Assembly (NCBI GenBank): GCA_036005125.1
Contig: DASYQV010000182.1
Span: forward strand, 1-26,424
Length of the DNA stretch: 26,424 nt
Direction of reading: 5' to 3'
From: DASYQV01 sp036005125
GTDB lineage: Bacteria; Acidobacteriota; Vicinamibacteria; Vicinamibacterales; UBA2999
Shown: positions 16,233 through 24,772 of the stretch, in pieces
Layout of the letters: the number at the start of each line of letters is the position of its first letter
How positions within the stretch are numbered: position 1 is the first letter of the stretch
Translations under genes and position numbers: made by a program
The notes under the pieces: model-generated
The model's database searches: none
Seen by the model: the letters and a program-made list of their open reading frames with translations, nothing else
Told to the model about the DNA's origin: nothing

Positions 16233-17153
16233 CTAGTTCTCTGTGACCCCGGCCTGAACCGAGACCTGACCACCGCTCAGACCGGAAAACTGCTCTCCCT
16301 CTCTGACGCCTTGATCCACACGCGGCGCCGAGAAGAAGCGATACAGGAGCCACGTATCGAGCACGCTCACAGCGACGAGCACCAGGTACGCTGCAGCGCT
16401 CTCGATGAGGTGCAACTCGCCGAGGAGCCGCGAGAGGCCGAACGCGACCACATAGGCGTCGAAGCTCATACAGACCCGGCGGAATGTCTCGACGCGAACG
16501 CGTTGGATTACGAATGCGCCAAGGGGCACGCCGACGAGAATGCTCGGCACGATCCACGGAATGAGCGCCATGCTCGTCACGGTGAACAGACCCGCGTACG
16601 CGTACGCGATGGCCGTCATCGTCGACTCGGCCAGCCGCACGACGCCGAGCGCGGCGCGGAAGTCACGCTTCAGGTATCCCTGGTTGTTCAGCATGACGGC
16701 CAGCGGCGGTCCTGAGATCGTGGTCACCGAGTAGAGGACGCCGACGGCGCTCCCGAAGATGGCGCCGACGGCCCGCTCCGATCGAATGGGCCGGCGGTAC
16801 CCGGCGGCCTGCACGAGAATCAGCGGAAGCAGCACGATGAACGTGGCGAACCGCAGCCAGCCGGGGTTCACCTGGGACACGATCGCCGTGCCGACGACAA
16901 CGCCCGGTGCGAGCCCGATGACAATCGGCAGCACGCGCCGTGACACGCTGGCCAGCGCGTCGCGGTTGTTCCACAGGACATAGGCGTTCAGCGCCACCTC
17001 GATGAGAACGAGGGCGGGGTTGAGCACGCGGTTGGCCAGGAACAACAGGGCGATTGGAACCGTGATCGACGAAAAGCCGTATCCGAGCGCCCCGTTGACG
17101 ACCGCCGCGACGAGGGTAATGACAACGAGCGCGGCTCCCTGCGTTTCGACCAT
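16233..17153 (-). CDS. TauE/SafE (TSUP) family membrane permease
   Basis: A 306-residue integral membrane protein with about eight hydrophobic helices in two repeats. The first starts LVVITLVAAVVNGALGYGFSSITVPIAL (the G-x-G-FSS-I-VP motif of the TSUP family); the second contains SAVGVLYSVTTISGPPLAVMLNNQG. Family members export or take up sulfite, sulfoacetate, taurine-derived or related organic anions; the substrate here cannot be told. It starts 15 nt after the TonB-receptor stop and is thus very likely co-transcribed with it. The C-terminal tail is cytoplasmic and hydrophilic. Confidence 0.85.
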   Translation of the reverse strand: MVETQGAALVVITLVAAVVNGALGYGFSSITVPIALLFLANRVLNPALVLIEVALNAYVLWNNRDALASVSRRVLPIVIGLAPGVVVGTAIVSQVNPGWLRFATFIVLLPLILVQAAGYRRPIRSERAVGAIFGSAVGVLYSVTTISGPPLAVMLNNQGYLKRDFRAALGVVRLAESTMTAIAYAYAGLFTVTSMALIPWIVPSILVGVPLGAFVIQRVRVETFRRVCMSFDAYVVAFGLSRLLGELHLIESAAAYLVLVAVSVLDTWLLYRFFSAPRVDQGVREGEQFSGLSGGQVSVQAGVTEN

Positions 17154-17168
17154 AAAAGGCTCCCGCGG

Positions 17169-20100
17169 TTAGAAGCTCAGTCGGGTCCCGATTTGCACCG
17201 TGCGCGCCGGGCGCGCGCTCGTAATCACGCCGAAGTCCGCCGCGCCCAGTACGGAGCCCGGGATATTGAAGTTCGCGCGATTCAGCAGGTTGTACGCCTC
17301 GACGCGGACGTCGAGCCTCGTGCTGCCCTTGAGCGCGACGCTCTTCTCGAGGGTCAGGTCCGTGGTCACGATGCCGGGTCCTCGCAGAACCGACCGCGGC
17401 GAATTGCCGAACGTATACGGCGCCGGATTCACGAATGCCGACGTGTTGAACCAGCGGCTGAGGCTTCGCTGATCCGAGGGGAGCTCCGGGTCGCCGACGA
17501 GATTCGGCCGAAGCGGTCCTGCCGGAAACGCGTTGGTCGTATTGGCCGACGTGATAACGGTGAACGTCGGACCTGACTGCAGCGTCTCGAGAAAGCCAAC
17601 CCGCCAGTGGCCGAGGATGGCATTGACATACCGATTCTCGGTGAAAGGCACCACTTCGTAGAGGACGGTCATGATCAAGTGGTGCGGTACGTCGCTCGCG
17701 CTCCTCGCCCAGTCGAGATCGCGGCGGTAGGCGTCCATATAACTGCCGGTGCTGCCGTACTCGTTCGCGGACTCCGCGTCATCCATGTAGCGGGAGCGCG
17801 TGTAATGAGCCAGGAACGAAAAGCCATCCGAGAATCGCTTCTGGATTCGCGCGTACCCTGCGTAATAACTGGATTTGCCGATGGACGGATTGAGCAGGAT
17901 CACGTTGCTGAACTGGGGGAACGGACGCAGTTGCTGCGTGTCTCCGGGGCCCATCAGCTCGGGCGGCACCTGGTTGATGCTGAGGTCGTTCGCTGTCAGA
18001 CGCCGGCTGATGTTGCTGATGAACCCGGCCTCGAGCAGCAGACCTGCGCGCGCCTCGTGCTGGATGTTCAGGTTCGTCTGATACGACGTTGGCGCACGCT
18101 GCTCGGGATCGAAGAAGACGACCGACGTGGTCGGGCGCGTACCGATCGGAACAGCGCCAAAGGCGTTCGTCAGCGGCGGATTCGTGTACGCCGGGAAGCC
18201 GTTGCGCAAGAGGAATACGCTCTGGGTCGTCGCCTGCGCCACCACGAAGTTGGCCGACGTCGAGAACCCCGCGGTGGCCTGGTCGCCCACCGAGCTGCTG
18301 ATGGTCGGCCCATAGAAAATCCCGGAGCCGCCCCGCAGCACCGTGCGCCCGGACTCGTTCAGCAGGTAGGCAAAACCGATCCGGGGCCCGAAGTTGTTCA
18401 GGTCTGTCTTGAACGCGCGCTTCGGTGTGCCATCGATCCCCGCAAACGTCACGACGCCCGGCGTACCTGACACGGGATTGATAATCGTCGGGTCGAAGGA
18501 GTTCTGCCTGTTATTCACCTCGTATCGCGGGAACTCGGCTTCCCATCGCAGCCCGTAGTTGAGCACGAGTCGTTCCGTCATCCGCCAGTCGTCCTGCGCA
18601 TACAACGCTGCGTACGACGCGCGGGTTTGAATGAGGTCCGATGCCTGCACGCTGGCCGCGTTCACTTCTCCGAGGAGGAATGACGCCAGCGCGTTCCCGG
18701 TGCCGGCGGCTCCGAGGTTGCTGGTAATGAGGGGCGAAAACGTCAGGTTCCCCGACGAGCCCCGATCACGGCGCTCGTCATTCGCGCCGAGCCGGTATTC
18801 GCCGCCGAACTTATAGGCGTGCTTGCCGCGAGACCATGTCATTGATTCGAGGAACTGCCTGTCCGTAATGGGCGTCTGGAGGCGGAAGACAGTCGGACTG
18901 CTGAGCGAGGCGGTTCCGAAGTTGGTGGTGGCGGCCGACGCCGTCGCCGATTGCGACGGGCCATATCCGGGAATGTCGAACACCGGGAACGCCCGATCGC
19001 TGACACCTGCCAGCCCGATTCTGGCCGCGAAGTTCTCTCCGAGTCCGGGATGGCGATCGATGAACCTGCGGCGCAGATACGTGACGCGCAGCTCGTTCAC
19101 GACGTTGGCGTTGAAAATGTGCGTGTGAGCGGCTGTGACGTTCTGCACGCGTACGTCGGTGGCATCCGAGAGAGGATCCGCGACGGGATTCCCGTACGAG
19201 CCGGTCACATTGGTAATGGCGTTGTTGATGTAGTAGCGAACCGTCAACAGGTCGTTTGTCGTGGGCTTGTGATCGACCTTGGCGACGATGATGTCCCGAT
19301 CCAGCGTCGATTCGTTGTTCCCGACGTAATTGCCGGAATTGGTCGATGTCCCCTGACGATTCGGCAGCGGAAAGTACTGCATCGCTGCGAGCGCCACGGG
19401 ATCGAGGCGATCTGCGGGAATGACGTTTCCGGCGAATGGCTGGCGGGTCACCGGGTCGTAGATCACGATCGGCTGGCCTGCCGCGTTCCTCAGGTCCGAA
19501 AAATCACCGTTGCGGTTCGCAAGCGTGGGGACGGTCGACAGAATGGGATCGCTGACGAGCTGGCGCGTCCGCTCCCACGTGGCGAAGAAGAACGTCTTTC
19601 CGCGTGTGATCGGCCCTCCGAGCGTGCCCCCGAACTGGTTCAGGCCCACGTCGGGTTTGCCGGTTGCAAAGAAGTTCCGCGCGTCGAGCGCATCGTTCCG
19701 GAGCGACTCGAACGCGCTTCCCCTGAAGCTGTTGGTGCCCGAACGGGTCGACATCGCGATGATGCCGCCGGTCGAGTGTCCATGCTCGGCAGAATAGTTG
19801 CTCGTGATGACCTTGAACTCCTGCATGGCATCGACCGGCAGGGTCAGAATCTGCGACGGACGGTTCAATGCGACCACATTCGACGCGTTCCCGCCGTCCA
19901 GGCTGAAGTACTGATTCCGCGCGCGTCCACCGGACACGGAGAAGAGCGGGTAATTCTCGGCGGTGCCAGCGCCCGTGTCGATCATGATGACGCCGGGGGC
20001 CAGGGTAACCAGCGAGGAGGCCGCCCGGTTCGGCAGAGGCAGCGCGGCGATCATCTCGCGCGACACGGTCTGGGAGACGTGCGAGCTTTGAGACTCCACG

Positions 20101-20486
20101 AGCGGCACGAACCCGGCGACCACCTGCACGCTTTCTGTCTGCCCTGCCACGTTGAGCGTCACGTCGACCGCGAGCATCTGACCCACTTCGAGGGTGATTG
20201 GACGCCGGCTCACAGGTTCAAATCCCATGAGCTCAACCTCGACGCGGTATCTGGCGGGAACGAGGGCGCCTACGCGGTACAACCCCGCCTCGTTCGTGAT
20301 GCTGTCAACGGTGACGTTCGTCTCCTCGTTCACGATCCTGACCTGCGCGCCGGGAACGGCAGCGCCACTCGAATCCTTGACCACCCCAGCGATCGTGCTC
20401 GTACCGCTCTGCGCAAGGACGAGGATCGGCAGGAGCGCGATCGTTACGGTCATGGCCATCACTCGTGCTACTCGTTGGAACACCAT
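17169..20486 (-). CDS. TonB-dependent receptor with carboxypeptidase-regulatory-like domain
   Basis: Outer-membrane active transporter of 1105 residues: signal peptide (VMAMTVTIALLPILVLAQ), carboxypeptidase regulatory-like Ig-fold (STIAGVVKDSSGAAVPGAQVRIVNEE, about 30-110), plug-like domain (about 130-260) and a large beta barrel ending QIGTRLSF, with terminal aromatic Phe. This Oar-like architecture is strongly expanded in Acidobacteria. The ligand is unknown. Start at 20486 is set by GAGGAGAG seven bases upstream and the following signal peptide; an in-frame ATG at 20642 adds 52 unrelated residues. The permease gene downstream and the Rrf2 regulator upstream are on the same strand, suggesting one transport locus. 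Confidence 0.9.
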   Translation of the reverse strand: MVFQRVARVMAMTVTIALLPILVLAQSGTSTIAGVVKDSSGAAVPGAQVRIVNEETNVTVDSITNEAGLYRVGALVPARYRVEVELMGFEPVSRRPITLEVGQMLAVDVTLNVAGQTESVQVVAGFVPLVESQSSHVSQTVSREMIAALPLPNRAASSLVTLAPGVIMIDTGAGTAENYPLFSVSGGRARNQYFSLDGGNASNVVALNRPSQILTLPVDAMQEFKVITSNYSAEHGHSTGGIIAMSTRSGTNSFRGSAFESLRNDALDARNFFATGKPDVGLNQFGGTLGGPITRGKTFFFATWERTRQLVSDPILSTVPTLANRNGDFSDLRNAAGQPIVIYDPVTRQPFAGNVIPADRLDPVALAAMQYFPLPNRQGTSTNSGNYVGNNESTLDRDIIVAKVDHKPTTNDLLTVRYYINNAITNVTGSYGNPVADPLSDATDVRVQNVTAAHTHIFNANVVNELRVTYLRRRFIDRHPGLGENFAARIGLAGVSDRAFPVFDIPGYGPSQSATASAATTNFGTASLSSPTVFRLQTPITDRQFLESMTWSRGKHAYKFGGEYRLGANDERRDRGSSGNLTFSPLITSNLGAAGTGNALASFLLGEVNAASVQASDLIQTRASYAALYAQDDWRMTERLVLNYGLRWEAEFPRYEVNNRQNSFDPTIINPVSGTPGVVTFAGIDGTPKRAFKTDLNNFGPRIGFAYLLNESGRTVLRGGSGIFYGPTISSSVGDQATAGFSTSANFVVAQATTQSVFLLRNGFPAYTNPPLTNAFGAVPIGTRPTTSVVFFDPEQRAPTSYQTNLNIQHEARAGLLLEAGFISNISRRLTANDLSINQVPPELMGPGDTQQLRPFPQFSNVILLNPSIGKSSYYAGYARIQKRFSDGFSFLAHYTRSRYMDDAESANEYGSTGSYMDAYRRDLDWARSASDVPHHLIMTVLYEVVPFTENRYVNAILGHWRVGFLETLQSGPTFTVITSANTTNAFPAGPLRPNLVGDPELPSDQRSLSRWFNTSAFVNPAPYTFGNSPRSVLRGPGIVTTDLTLEKSVALKGSTRLDVRVEAYNLLNRANFNIPGSVLGAADFGVITSARPARTVQIGTRLSF

Positions 20487-20708
20487 TTCAGGCTCTCCTC
20501 GCACTGGGATCTCGCGCGCCTGCGCCGGAGGCGACCCGAAAACCGAAATCCTTGAATGAACCGGGGTTAGCCGATCGACTGGAAAGGAGAGGATCGAGGG
20601 TCGCCCCTCGCCAGCGTCGGCCCGATACACACGCAGCGACACGTGGCGTGCGCGGGACGGGCGCGACGACAGGTCAAGTGATGCGGGTTGCGATCCTCGT
20701 TCATATGG

Positions 20709-21167
20709 TTAATGTCCGCGTGCCCGTCGAACAGTGGTGCGTCGCCCCTGCGTGACCTGCGCGTTGATGTCCGCCAGCGTCGTGTGATCGAGGATGCGGG
20801 CCGTCGCATCCCGTACGTCCTTCATCGCCAGTCGGACACCACACGTTGCTTCATCGACGCACTCCGAGCACCGCATATAGGCGGTCTGGCTGACACACGG
20901 CACGAGAGCCAGCGGCCCCTCGAGAACACGAATCACTTCGCCGAAGGTGACTTCGGTCGGCGGCCTCCGCAGAAAATAGCCGCCGCCGTGACCTTTCTTG
21001 CTCTCGACGATGCCGTGACGCTTCAGCTCCAGCAGGATCGCCTCGAGAAACTTCTTCGGAATCGCCTCGCGAGCCGCGAGCTCCGAGATGAGCACGGGCC
21101 CGTGGCCCGCTTCCCGGGCGAGCACCAGCAGCGCCTTCAAACCGTATTTCGACTTCCTCGACAGCAC
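20709..21167 (-). CDS. Rrf2 family transcriptional regulator with Fe-S-type cysteines
   Basis: A 152-residue winged-helix repressor/activator. N-terminal Rrf2 wHTH: SRKSKYGLKALLVLAREAG, ISELAAREAIPKKFLEAILLELKRHGIVESKKGHGGGYFL. The C-terminal part has Cys91, Cys100, Cys103 and Cys109 (PCVSQTAYMRCSECVDEATCG), the usual place for a labile Fe-S cluster in IscR, NsrR and RsrR relatives, so it probably senses Fe-S, redox or sulfur status. The start is GTG at 21167 because the family begins at this residue; the ribosome site is weak. A perfect inverted repeat lies 22 nt upstream and suggests autoregulation. The gap to the TonB receptor is 222 nt with no terminator seen. Confidence 0.9.
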   Translation of the reverse strand: MLSRKSKYGLKALLVLAREAGHGPVLISELAAREAIPKKFLEAILLELKRHGIVESKKGHGGGYFLRRPPTEVTFGEVIRVLEGPLALVPCVSQTAYMRCSECVDEATCGVRLAMKDVRDATARILDHTTLADINAQVTQGRRTTVRRARGH

Positions 21168-21188
21168 CGGCGATACTCTACCATACCG

Positions 21189-21206
21189 ATAGACTAAGTT
21201 GTCTAT
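21189..21206. promoter_or_regulatory. probable Rrf2-type operator upstream of the regulator gene
   Basis: ATAGAC TAAGTT GTCTAT is a perfect 6-6-6 inverted repeat located 22-39 nt upstream of the GTG start of the Rrf2 gene, in an AT-rich patch (TTTTTATAGAC on the minus strand). Spacing and composition are like binding sites of IscR/Rrf2 regulators (ATA...GAC...GTC...TAT), so it is probably the site of autorepression. A -10-like TATGGT lies between it and the start. Confidence 0.6.
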
Positions 21207-21310
21207 AAAAATCTGCAGGGGCGGCAGGATGGGGCCAAGGTCGGACGGCGGTCAGGCGGGAGAGCTCGCTTGAACCGCCGTACGCTTTGGGACCTTCGAT
21301 TAATTCACAG

Positions 21311-21331
21311 GCTCTGAAGACCCGGCCTACG
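21311..21331. repeat. half copy D of the composite intergenic repeat
   Basis: Only the right hairpin and arm are present (TCTGAAGACCCGGCCTACG). It sits 22 bp downstream of the phosphorylase stop codon, again near a minus-strand 3' end. The left half (GTAGGCCGCATC) is absent. Confidence 0.75.
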
Positions 21332-21352
21332 AATGACAGCTGACCCGGGTTC

Positions 21353-23998
21353 TCAGAAACGACTCACGTCGGTGGTGGTGCCGCCGGCGGCGGGTATGTA
21401 GGACGTCAGGACGTAATCCCTGACCATTCGATCGGCGCTGAAGCGCCAGCCGAGCGTGCGAATGGCACGTTTGATCCGCGCGATCCACTCACGGGGCAGG
21501 CCGTCGCGATCGCGATCATAGTAGAGCGGAATCACCTCGTCGCGAAGCGCCGCGAGCAGCGCCTCGCCGTCGCGGTAGTCGTGCAGATCCGTCGACGTAT
21601 GGGTCTCGCCCATCCCGATCGCAAAGCCGTTCAACCCGTCGTAGGCTTCGGCCCACCAGCCGTCGAGGGTCGACAGGTTCAACCCGCCATTCAACACGAC
21701 CTTCTGGCCGCTCGTGCCGCAGGCCTCGAGCGGACGCCGCGGATTGTTGATCCACAGATCGACGCCCTGCACGAGATGCCGGCCGACGCTGATGTCGTAG
21801 TCTTCGATGAACAGCATCTTGCCCGCAAACCTGGGGTCGCGCATGAGCCGCGCGATCTCCTGCAGGATCTCCTTGCCCGGTCGATCGTCGGGGTGCGACT
21901 TTCCGGCGAAGACGAACTGCACCGGCATCTGCGGATGGTTGACGAGCGAGGCCAGCACGTCGACCTGCTGCAGGATCAGATTCGCGCGCTTGTAGGTGGC
22001 AAAGCGTCGCGCAAAGCCGATGGTCAGCGCGTCGAGGCTCAAGGCGCGGCGCAACTGGGCGATGAGCTCCGGCGACTCACCGCGTCGCTCCGCGTGACGC
22101 ACGGCGCGCCGCCGGGCACCCTCGATCAACTCCGTCTTGAGCGCCTGGTGCGTTTCCCAGAGCTCGCCGTCGTCGACGTTCTCGATCGCTTCCCAGAGGC
22201 CCGGGTCTCCGGCGCGTGCGGGCCAGTCCGGCCCGAGGTGCCGGTCGTAGACCTGGCGCATCTGCGGCGCCAGCCAGGTCAGCACGTGGACGCCGTTGGT
22301 AATGTGGCCAATCGGCACGTGCTCTTCGCGGTAGCCCGGAAACAGCGCGCTCCACATCGCGCGCGAGACCTGCCCGTGAACCGCCGAGACCGCGTTGGCG
22401 CGGCGCGACAGCTTGAGCGCCAGCACGGTCATGCAGAACCCTTCGCGGCTGTCCCCCGGGTTGAGACGTCCGAGCCCCATGAACTCATCGTGCCGCAGGC
22501 CGAGCGATTCGCGGAGCGGCCCCAGGTGCTCGTCGACCAGTTCCGGCGAGAACCGATCGTGTCCCGCGGGCACCGGCGTGTGGGTCGTGAACACCACATG
22601 TGAGGCAACGCGACGAATCGCTTCGAGCGCGCCGATGCCTTCGAGCCCCATGCGGCGCCGCACGAGCTCGAGCGCGGCAAACGCGCTGTGCCCTTCGTTC
22701 AGATGCACGACCCCGGGAGAGATCCCCAGGGCCGCGAGCGCCCGCACGCCGCCCACCCCGAGAAGCAGCTCCTGACGAATGCGGACGCGGTGGTCGCCGC
22801 CGTAGAGCCGCGCCGTCAGCTCGCGGTCCTCGGGCTGGTTGCCGTCCACGTTCGAGTCGAGCAGCACGAGCGTATTCCGCCCGACCGCTAGTCTCCACAC
22901 CCGCGCGGCAATCGTGCCGGTGCGCGTCTCGATCGCAACCATGATCGGATCGCCGTTGCGCGTCGCCGGCTGAATCGGGAGGAGCCGGCTGTTGACGTCG
23001 ATGTAATCCTCATGCTGCCAGCCGTCCCGGTCGAGCCGCTGCCGGAAGTAGCCCTGGTCGTAATACAGGCCCACGCCGACGAGCGGAATCCCCAGATCCG
23101 ACGCGCTCTTGATGTGGTCTCCGGCAAGGATTCCCAGACCACCCGAGTAGATCGGAATCGACTCGTGGAGCCCGAACTCGGCCGAAAAGTACGCGACGGG
23201 CCGGGCCCACAACACGCCGGCGTGACGCGCGCCCCAGGTGTGCTTGGAGTTCAGGTACTCGTGCATCCGCCGGTAGGCGTAGTTGATGCGGCTGTGCAAG
23301 GCGAGCTGCGACGCGCGCTCCTCGAGACGGTCGATCGGGATCTGCTGAAGGAGCGCGACCGGATTATTGTCGAACTCACGCCACCGCACGGGATCGAGCT
23401 CGCGGAACAGGCTTGTCGTCTCGGTGTCCCAGCTCCACCAGAGGTTCTGCGCCAGGGCGCACAGCCGCTGGTGCGCGGGCGCCACGAACTGCCCGAGCGT
23501 GCGCGCTTCGCTCACAATCGGCGCCAGTTGCGCCCCGGCCATCACGAGCATTCGAACGTCGTCCTGGCTGAACACGCGAGGCTCCTCGGTCTGCACGACG
23601 AGCACGCCCTGCAGCAGCCCGCGGTCGACGATCGGAACGCCGAGGAACGAGTGATAGGCGTCTTCACCCGCCTCGCGGAAGTACTTGAACCGCGGATGGG
23701 TCGTCGCGTCGGCAACGACCTGCGGCCGTAACTGCTCGGCGACCAGGCCCGCGAGCCCCTCGGTAAGCCGCATGCGAACGCGGCCGACGCTTTCGGGCCG
23801 CAGGCCGATCGTGGCCGCCAGTACCAGGTTGGCGCGATCCGGTTCGAGCAGGTACACAGAGCAGACGTCGGTTGCGAACCGGCGCTGGATCAGGTGCACG
23901 ATGTTCGTCAGTGTTTCCGAAGCGTTTCCGCTCTGCGACACCAACCGGCTGATCTCTTCGAGCGTCCAAAGAAAGGAGCCTTCTTGGGTGGTGGCCAC
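21353..23998 (-). CDS. glgP: alpha-glucan (glycogen) phosphorylase with N-terminal GAF domain
   Basis: GT35 phosphorylase of the TIGR02094 (AglP-like) type, releasing glucose-1-phosphate from storage alpha-glucan. About 881 residues. Residues about 10-165 are a GAF domain with the PtsP-type text ETLTNIVHLIQRRFATDVCSVYLLEPDRANLVLAATIGL. The phosphorylase part starts near the segment LCALAQNLWWSWD, has YFSAEFGLHESIPIYSGGLGILAGD, FTTHTPVPAGHDRF and the PLP-binding region EACGTSGQKVVLNGGLNLSTLDGWW. Chosen start is GTG at 23998, preceded by GAGGAGGG; an ATG at 24037 would add 13 residues without a ribosome site. GAF domains usually bind small ligands, so activity may be ligand-controlled. No other glycogen genes are adjacent. 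Confidence 0.92.
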   Translation of the reverse strand: MATTQEGSFLWTLEEISRLVSQSGNASETLTNIVHLIQRRFATDVCSVYLLEPDRANLVLAATIGLRPESVGRVRMRLTEGLAGLVAEQLRPQVVADATTHPRFKYFREAGEDAYHSFLGVPIVDRGLLQGVLVVQTEEPRVFSQDDVRMLVMAGAQLAPIVSEARTLGQFVAPAHQRLCALAQNLWWSWDTETTSLFRELDPVRWREFDNNPVALLQQIPIDRLEERASQLALHSRINYAYRRMHEYLNSKHTWGARHAGVLWARPVAYFSAEFGLHESIPIYSGGLGILAGDHIKSASDLGIPLVGVGLYYDQGYFRQRLDRDGWQHEDYIDVNSRLLPIQPATRNGDPIMVAIETRTGTIAARVWRLAVGRNTLVLLDSNVDGNQPEDRELTARLYGGDHRVRIRQELLLGVGGVRALAALGISPGVVHLNEGHSAFAALELVRRRMGLEGIGALEAIRRVASHVVFTTHTPVPAGHDRFSPELVDEHLGPLRESLGLRHDEFMGLGRLNPGDSREGFCMTVLALKLSRRANAVSAVHGQVSRAMWSALFPGYREEHVPIGHITNGVHVLTWLAPQMRQVYDRHLGPDWPARAGDPGLWEAIENVDDGELWETHQALKTELIEGARRRAVRHAERRGESPELIAQLRRALSLDALTIGFARRFATYKRANLILQQVDVLASLVNHPQMPVQFVFAGKSHPDDRPGKEILQEIARLMRDPRFAGKMLFIEDYDISVGRHLVQGVDLWINNPRRPLEACGTSGQKVVLNGGLNLSTLDGWWAEAYDGLNGFAIGMGETHTSTDLHDYRDGEALLAALRDEVIPLYYDRDRDGLPREWIARIKRAIRTLGWRFSADRMVRDYVLTSYIPAAGGTTTDVSRF

Positions 23999-24352
23999 GT
24001 CCCTCCTCACATTCGTTGTTGGAAGGTGCCCGGGCATTGAGCAAGAAGATTGCCTTCAGCGCGGTGAGAATTGCTCGAAAAAGGGGGATGTTGGATCAAC
24101 GTCGCCGAACATTGTTGTAGGCGGAATGCGTTTTTTCCTACAACGTTGTCGCTCGTTATGCGCGACGTCCGGAGCGGCAGTTCGCCGAAGCTCCCCTGAT
24201 TCCCCAGGAAAGACTCAGAGTGCTCCGCGCATGGGCCCGATGGCGCCCTGGCGCGTCTCTTGCTAAGGTGTTCATCGGTCTCGTCCCCATCAGGTCAGTC
24301 CCCGAACAGGTGATGTGCGGGTATTACCCGCGTGATGTAACGGAGCGCGCAG
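23999..24352. other. 354-nt intergenic region between divergent genes
   Basis: No coding potential with a ribosome site was found. It contains a perfect 8-bp inverted repeat GTTGTAGG/CCTACAAC (24114-24121, 24137-24144) flanking a T6 run, a possible operator for the phosphorylase or part of the divergent promoters. It also includes GAGGAGGG (24008-24001) used as the phosphorylase ribosome site. Confidence 0.5.
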
Positions 24353-24547
24353 ATGGAATTACACAGACTCGTCGATCGTGTGCGGAGCGAGTTCCTCGAG
24401 ATGCCCGGCCTGCGTTTGACATTGCCCCAGGCGTGCCGCCTCTGGGGTCTCGATCACACGACGAGTCAGCATGTAATCAACGCGCTCGTTGGCAGCGCGT
24501 TTCTGCGCTGGACGCAGGACGGGAAGGTCGTTCGCGTCGACCGATGA
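24353..24547 (+). CDS. small winged-helix-like hypothetical protein
   Basis: A 64-residue protein, ATG at 24353 with GGAG seven nt upstream. The sequence predicts three helices followed by a short beta wing: RLVDRVRSEFLEMPGLRLTLPQACRLWGLDHTTSQHVINALVGSAFLRWTQDGKVVRVDR. The GLRLTLPQACRLWGLD...VINALVGSAFL pattern is that of a small winged-helix domain found as stand-alone proteins in many proteobacteria and acidobacteria. It is probably DNA-binding or protein-binding; no target is known. A terminator-like hairpin lies 180 nt downstream. Confidence 0.75.
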   Translation: MELHRLVDRVRSEFLEMPGLRLTLPQACRLWGLDHTTSQHVINALVGSAFLRWTQDGKVVRVDR

Positions 24548-24723
24548 GGGAGCGGAATCCACCCCCCATCCCGACATATTCGTAGCTTCAGGTTCTGGTG
24601 AGCGACGATTTTGTTTATATGAGGTTCGATCGAGGGAGGTAGCCGACAGGAAACGCCTTGTGGCGAGGCAATCCACATGTGATCCCACGCCACCACGATC
24701 GCGTGAATCTGTCGGCCGCACTG

Positions 24724-24749
24724 AGGGCGGGCCCACCGGGGCCCGCCCT
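24724..24749. terminator. bidirectional terminator hairpin
   Basis: AGGGCGGGCCC and GGGCCCGCCCT form a perfect 11-bp stem with the loop ACCG, between the convergent winged-helix gene and the LPxTA-type protein gene. A good T-run is missing on both strands (ATCGTTGTAC on plus), so it may be weak or rho-assisted. The remaining 24548-24723 sequence shows no ORF or RNA that I can support. Confidence 0.7.
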
Positions 24750-24772
24750 ATCGTTGTACAGACACGCCGAAT

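Noticed and set aside
16061..16273. 70-codon minus-strand ORF overlapping the permease end
   Set aside because: No ribosome site, overlaps a real gene in another frame, composition unlike a protein.
18951..20555. Plus-strand 534-codon ORF opposite the TonB receptor
   Set aside because: No domains, composition typical of an antisense frame; the minus-strand reading has signal peptide, domains and a ribosome site.
24591..24720. Possible structured RNA or riboswitch downstream of the winged-helix gene
   Set aside because: Only a 6-bp stem (GTGGCG/CGCCAC) is visible and no known riboswitch consensus fits.
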